From contig JAWKOD010000003.1 of assembly GCA_041391385.1 (NCBI GenBank), positions 600,263-664,262 of the forward strand: a stretch of 64,000 bases of DNA. The letters are read 5' to 3'. This DNA is from CANIGN01 sp041391385. GTDB taxonomy: Bacteria > Bdellovibrionota > UBA2428. This document shows, piece after piece, positions 60,713-64,000 of the stretch. The stretch's first letter is position 1; every line of letters starts with the position of its first letter. Under the pieces are notes generated by a model. The model ran no database searches. It was not told where the DNA came from and was given only the letters and a program-made list of their open reading frames with translations. Made by a program: the position numbers and the translations under genes.

Positions 60713-62101
60713 CTAAAGAACGTTGGGCTTGCGCGGTTGAGAAAGGGAAAGCACGAGCTTAGAGAAAAACTCTCCCATCTCCTCTTGGCTTGGAAACTTA
60801 TCTGTTCCCATGCAACCTGGAGACAACAAGACCACATCTCCATTGCGTGACTTTTGATAAGCCAAAAGAATTGCTTCTTCTAGAGTGCCAACCAAAAATG
60901 TTTCTGTGTAGTCGCCTAAGTAGCGATTAATTTTTTCTTTACTTTCGCCCGTAATAATTAAGTTTTTAACTCGAAGGCGAATATGAGGAGCTAGATAAGA
61001 AAAGTTTAACTCCTTATCCTTACCGCCCATAATTAAGATAACAGGTTCATGAAAAGCACCTAATGTGCGAATAACCGCTGCTGGATTTGTAGCATAAGCA
61101 TCTGAGTAAAAAGCCACATCGTTAATCCGTTTTACAAATTGAACTCGGTGCGGAAGAGCACGAAGATCAGCAATAGCCTTCTCAATCGACTTGAGAGAAA
61201 CACCCAAACAAAGGGCTCCAAGCGTAGCTGCCATCAAGTTTTCACGAGTGTGAAAGCCACGAACTCTAAGTTGAGAAAGATCAAATTCAGCTAATTCGTT
61301 TTTCCAACGAACGCAGAGTTTTGTTTTTTGATACCAAGCACCCTCAAAGCCAGAGGGAATTTCTTGGCCACCAAACAAATAGGTTTTTGATAGAAGGTTC
61401 TGAACAAAAGAAACAACTTGGTTGTCTTGTGAGTTGAAAACAACCCACGTGTCAGCGTCCGCATTTTTTAAAACTTCACGGTTGGCTTGAAAATAATTTT
61501 CAATGTTGGGGTAACGATCGGTCATGTCCTCAGCAAGGTTTAAAAATAAAACCCCCTTAGGCTTAAAGGTTCGAGTCCCCTCAAGCTGCTGTGGCGTGCA
61601 ACAAGCAACAATATAGTTAGGAACTGTTGCCGCATTTAAAACACTACTCAAAGGAAGGTCGACGTTGGCAAAAACTTCGTTCCCTTCATTCTCCAACATC
61701 ATCTTTAGAATATGTGCGGTGCTAGATTTTCCATTAGTTCCGGCAACAGCAATGATATTGCTAGCAGAGTACAAAGACACAAATTCAAGTTCAGAAACAA
61801 CTGGGATATTCATGTTTCTAGCGGCGTCTAATTCCCTAAGATCTATCGGGAAGCCTTCAGATACGACAACCATGGCGGCGCTTTGGAAGAGCCTCAATTC
61901 AATAGGGCCAAATTCGTATTCAACTTCTAAGCCCTCAAAAAGAGCTCGCACCAATTCTTGTTTCTCTTCAGGAAGTCCTGGAAATACAATTTTGGGCATT
62001 CCCTTGCTTCTCAAAATAAAGCGAGAGAGTTCGAGGGCGTTTTGTTCTGCCCCTAAAATACATATACTTTTACCGTTTAATCCCTGCATTGCCACATTCA
62101 C
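60713..62101 (-). CDS. murD: UDP-N-acetylmuramoylalanine--D-glutamate ligase (MurD)
   Basis: Adds D-Glu to UDP-MurNAc-L-Ala in the cytoplasm. The protein has an N-terminal UDP-binding fold (K-S-I-C-I-L-G), the ATP loop G-T-N-G-K-S-S-T (about 122-129), a central Mur ligase domain and a C-terminal domain with Y-S-D-A-Y-A-T-N-P and I-L-I-M-G-G-K-D-K-E. I chose GTG at 62101, seven bases after AAGG. ATG 62089 lacks a ribosome site, and an ATG at 62209 would run far into mraY. Length is about 462. It is part of a partial division-and-wall cluster with mraY. Confidence 0.9.
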   Translation of the reverse strand: MNVAMQGLNGKSICILGAEQNALELSRFILRSKGMPKIVFPGLPEEKQELVRALFEGLEVEYEFGPIELRLFQSAAMVVVSEGFPIDLRELDAARNMNIPVVSELEFVSLYSASNIIAVAGTNGKSSTAHILKMMLENEGNEVFANVDLPLSSVLNAATVPNYIVACCTPQQLEGTRTFKPKGVLFLNLAEDMTDRYPNIENYFQANREVLKNADADTWVVFNSQDNQVVSFVQNLLSKTYLFGGQEIPSGFEGAWYQKTKLCVRWKNELAEFDLSQLRVRGFHTRENLMAATLGALCLGVSLKSIEKAIADLRALPHRVQFVKRINDVAFYSDAYATNPAAVIRTLGAFHEPVILIMGGKDKELNFSYLAPHIRLRVKNLIITGESKEKINRYLGDYTETFLVGTLEEAILLAYQKSRNGDVVLLSPGCMGTDKFPSQEEMGEFFSKLVLSLSQPRKPNVL

Positions 62102-62121
62102 ATTAGAGCCTTTTCTATTGG

Positions 62122-63207
62122 CTACCTCAACTTTAAAGTGCCTAAAGCAGCTATAGCTAAAATAAAGGAAAGAATCCAGAATCTTACGATAACCTTTGGC
62201 TCGGGCCACCCCATAAGCTCAAAATGATGGTGAATTGGGGCCATTCTAAAGATCCGCTTCCCCCTTAATTTAAAGGAAAGGACCTGCAAAATGACAGAGA
62301 GCGTTTCAATTACAAAAACACCTCCCAAAACCAAGAGCAAGATTTCATTTTTAGAGGCAACCGCCAAAGCACCTAAGGCACCGCCTAAGGCCAAAGCACC
62401 CAGATCGCCCATAAAGACCTGAGCAGGATAAGTATTGAACCAAAGAAAGGCCACCCCACCGCCCAAAAGAGCTGCGCAGAGCACTGCAAGCTCCCCAATC
62501 CCGGGAACATGGGGAATGGTAAGATAACGAGCAAAGACCGCATTCCCTCCCAGATAACATAAAATGAAAAAAGCAGCGGCGTTCACAATACAAGGGCCAA
62601 TAGCCAAGCCGTCCAAGCCATCCGTTAAATTAACAGCATTCGATGCACCCACCATAACAAAAACACTAAAGAGCATGTAATAAGGGCCCATATCTAAGAC
62701 AAAGTTTTTAAAAAAGGGAAAATACAGCACGCCCTGACTCGGCTGTCCGTCTGCTGCGGCGTAAAGCATAAAAGAAACCAATCCTGCACCCAAAAACAGA
62801 AGTCGAAACTTCCACCTACTCGCTAGGCCTTCGGGATCTTTCTTAATGATTTTAATGTAATCGTCTAAAAAACCGACAAGTCCAAAAATACAAATCAAAA
62901 GACAAAGGGCCCAAACATAAATATTCGACAAATCTCCCCATAGGAGTGTTCCAAGAAGGGAGCCAACTAAAATAAGTAACCCCCCCATGGTAGGAGTCCC
63001 CACCTTTTTTAAATGATTTTCGGGTCCGTCTTGTCTTATGGCTTGGCCAAATTGCTTTTTCTTCATCCATGCTATGAAGGGGCCACCAATAATGAGAACA
63101 AAAAGCAAAGAAGTTACAGCGGCTAAGCCCGAACGAAAACTTATATAGCGAATGACATTAAAAATTTTGAATTCATCAGATAATGCGTATAGCAACGAAT
63201 AGAGCAC
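62122..63207 (-). CDS. mraY: Phospho-N-acetylmuramoyl-pentapeptide transferase (MraY)
   Basis: Transfers phospho-MurNAc-pentapeptide to undecaprenyl phosphate, forming lipid I. The 361-residue protein has about ten helices. Motifs include K-V-G-T-P-T-M-G-G (about 67-75), F-L-D-D-Y-I-K (about 114-120), N-A-V-N-L-T-D-G-L-D-G-L (about 185-196), V-F-M-G-D-L-G (about 265) and M-A-P-I-H-H-H-F-E near the end. The start is GTG 63207. murD follows after about 20 bases. murF and ftsW are not adjacent, so the cluster is rearranged. Confidence 0.95.
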   Translation of the reverse strand: MLYSLLYALSDEFKIFNVIRYISFRSGLAAVTSLLFVLIIGGPFIAWMKKKQFGQAIRQDGPENHLKKVGTPTMGGLLILVGSLLGTLLWGDLSNIYVWALCLLICIFGLVGFLDDYIKIIKKDPEGLASRWKFRLLFLGAGLVSFMLYAAADGQPSQGVLYFPFFKNFVLDMGPYYMLFSVFVMVGASNAVNLTDGLDGLAIGPCIVNAAAFFILCYLGGNAVFARYLTIPHVPGIGELAVLCAALLGGGVAFLWFNTYPAQVFMGDLGALALGGALGALAVASKNEILLLVLGGVFVIETLSVILQVLSFKLRGKRIFRMAPIHHHFELMGWPEPKVIVRFWILSFILAIAALGTLKLR

Positions 63208-63227
63208 TTCCTGATCTTGTTAGACTT

Positions 63228-63668
63228 TCATGTCTTTTTCAAGAACAAGGATCGAAAGTATACCCAAGGGAACAACACCCAGCAAAAGACTGCGCCAGAG
63301 AGTAGGGCCAAAGCAGACAATCCCCATTGACATTCCTGAAAAGTCCACGGATGAAAACTCTCTTTTCTCTTTAAAAGAACAGTCGCAGCCACGATTCCAA
63401 GAGGAAGCGTTATAAGAGTAAAACTGAGCACTCCAAGCATAGAAATCACCAAGGACTCCCATAGAGAAAAGCCGATAAAGGCGGCGGCAGAAAAAAAGAG
63501 CGCTGAGATTCTCGGATCAGATCCCTTTTTCCATTTAGATCCCATATTGAAAAGCTCAGACAGATTCTTAGGAGATAAGTCTCTTTCTTTTCTTTGTTTA
63601 AACTCTCTCTTTAAAAACAAAAACAAAAAAAGAAACAGGACAAAAAACCGTAAAAAGAAGTATTCCAC
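63228..63668 (-). CDS. Membrane protein of unknown function next to mraY
   Basis: A 146-residue protein with an N-terminal Phe/Leu-rich helix (residues 4-19), a basic loop, then two or three further helices (about 54-97 and 112-135). It lies 20 bases before mraY on the same strand, in a position where wall-cluster genes often sit. No family was recognised. A role in lipid-linked precursor handling is possible only by position. Confidence 0.5.
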   Translation of the reverse strand: MEYFFLRFFVLFLFLFLFLKREFKQRKERDLSPKNLSELFNMGSKWKKGSDPRISALFFSAAAFIGFSLWESLVISMLGVLSFTLITLPLGIVAATVLLKRKESFHPWTFQECQWGLSALALLSGAVFCWVLFPWVYFRSLFLKKT

Positions 63669-63707
63669 ATCTATAGTCTAATACGAAAACTCAATTACAC
63701 TGAAGTT

Positions 63708-64000
63708 GTGTTAGTTGGATCTTACATTATTGCCGCAGGACTCTCTATTGTTAGCCTCTTAGTCTCTGATAAATTTAGCTTTTACTATACGAGTGCCAAG
63801 TTTCTGGGTATTGCCGCTTCACTTGTTTTAATAAGTTTTTTTGTTCTCGAAAAAAAACTTAACTTCACGCTCCCAACTTCTAAAAAAATTAAAGCCTGTC
63901 TCGTTGTTTTGTTAGTCTCAACGATCACGCCCCTCTTTATGCAAAACCCTGGAGAACCCGTTACGGGACTGAGCTTGATTCTACTCTGGGCGCTCCTTGC
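63708..64000 (+). CDS. Polytopic membrane protein (C-terminus outside the window)
   Basis: From GTG 63708 an open frame of 97 codons continues past the right edge. It holds about three helices already (V-G-S-Y-I-I-A-A-G-L, then F-L-G-I-A-A-S-L-V-L-I, then C-L-V-V-L-L-V-S-T-I) with short basic loops. The style suits an O-antigen ligase/polymerase or transporter, but there is not enough to choose. It diverges from the mraY group. Confidence 0.55.
   Translation, partial: MLVGSYIIAAGLSIVSLLVSDKFSFYYTSAKFLGIAASLVLISFFVLEKKLNFTLPTSKKIKACLVVLLVSTITPLFMQNPGEPVTGLSLILLWALL

Overview
The window looks like ordinary chromosome from a Gram-negative bacterium, roughly mid-40s % G+C by eye. LolA, several outer-membrane beta-barrels, lipoproteins with clear lipoboxes, LspA, a class A PBP, MraY/MurD and AmgK/MurU all point to a diderm cell. 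CarD, a eukaryote-like IleS2, FHA-GGDEF and DUF4388 signalling proteins and many lineage-specific secreted proteins fit the Bdellovibrionota / former Deltaproteobacteria. That assignment is an inference; there is no rRNA in the window.

Layout. 1-9700: Ig-like lipoprotein (cut by the window edge), lolA-rimO-DUF167-barrel cluster, a second barrel on the opposite strand, a class A PBP and unknown secreted proteins. 10197-14454: azlCD and ileS2. 14546-22585: protein maturation and quality control: lspA, an Lgt-like gene, tig-clpP-clpX, lon, then tRNA-Val. 22777-31574 (minus strand): FHA-GGDEF, aguA/aguB putrescine genes, a DUF4388 protein, nagZ, an unusual ABC permease pair, murU and amgK; nagZ, murU and amgK together make a peptidoglycan-salvage neighbourhood. 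31680-37711: a rearranged accessory zone. 37729-48973: patatin, TPR/SH3 protein, aminotransferase IV, a lone MnmH-type P-loop protein, yggS-maf, carD, cysS, tRNA-His and secreted proteins. 48985-51929: 6-phospho-beta-glucosidase plus PTS EIICB. 52063-60155: a large exported protein, small proteins, ftsH, a metzincin-like lipoprotein and clpB. 60162-64000: FMN reductase, murD, mraY and membrane proteins.

The most unusual stretch is 33.2-36.5 kb. Three non-homologous inserts carrying unknown secreted proteins, one of which may be nuclease-like, are each bounded by partial copies of the convergent 3' ends of a secreted-protein gene and mscS. One boundary is fused to an IS91-type transposase fragment. 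This looks like serial insertion at one hot spot.

Three otherwise well-conserved genes (rimO, the GGDEF gene, amgK) are each broken by loss of one base in a short homopolymer. That pattern is most simply a sequence-quality artefact and should be resolved before calling these genes dead. No CRISPR array, rRNA operon or intact transposon was seen.
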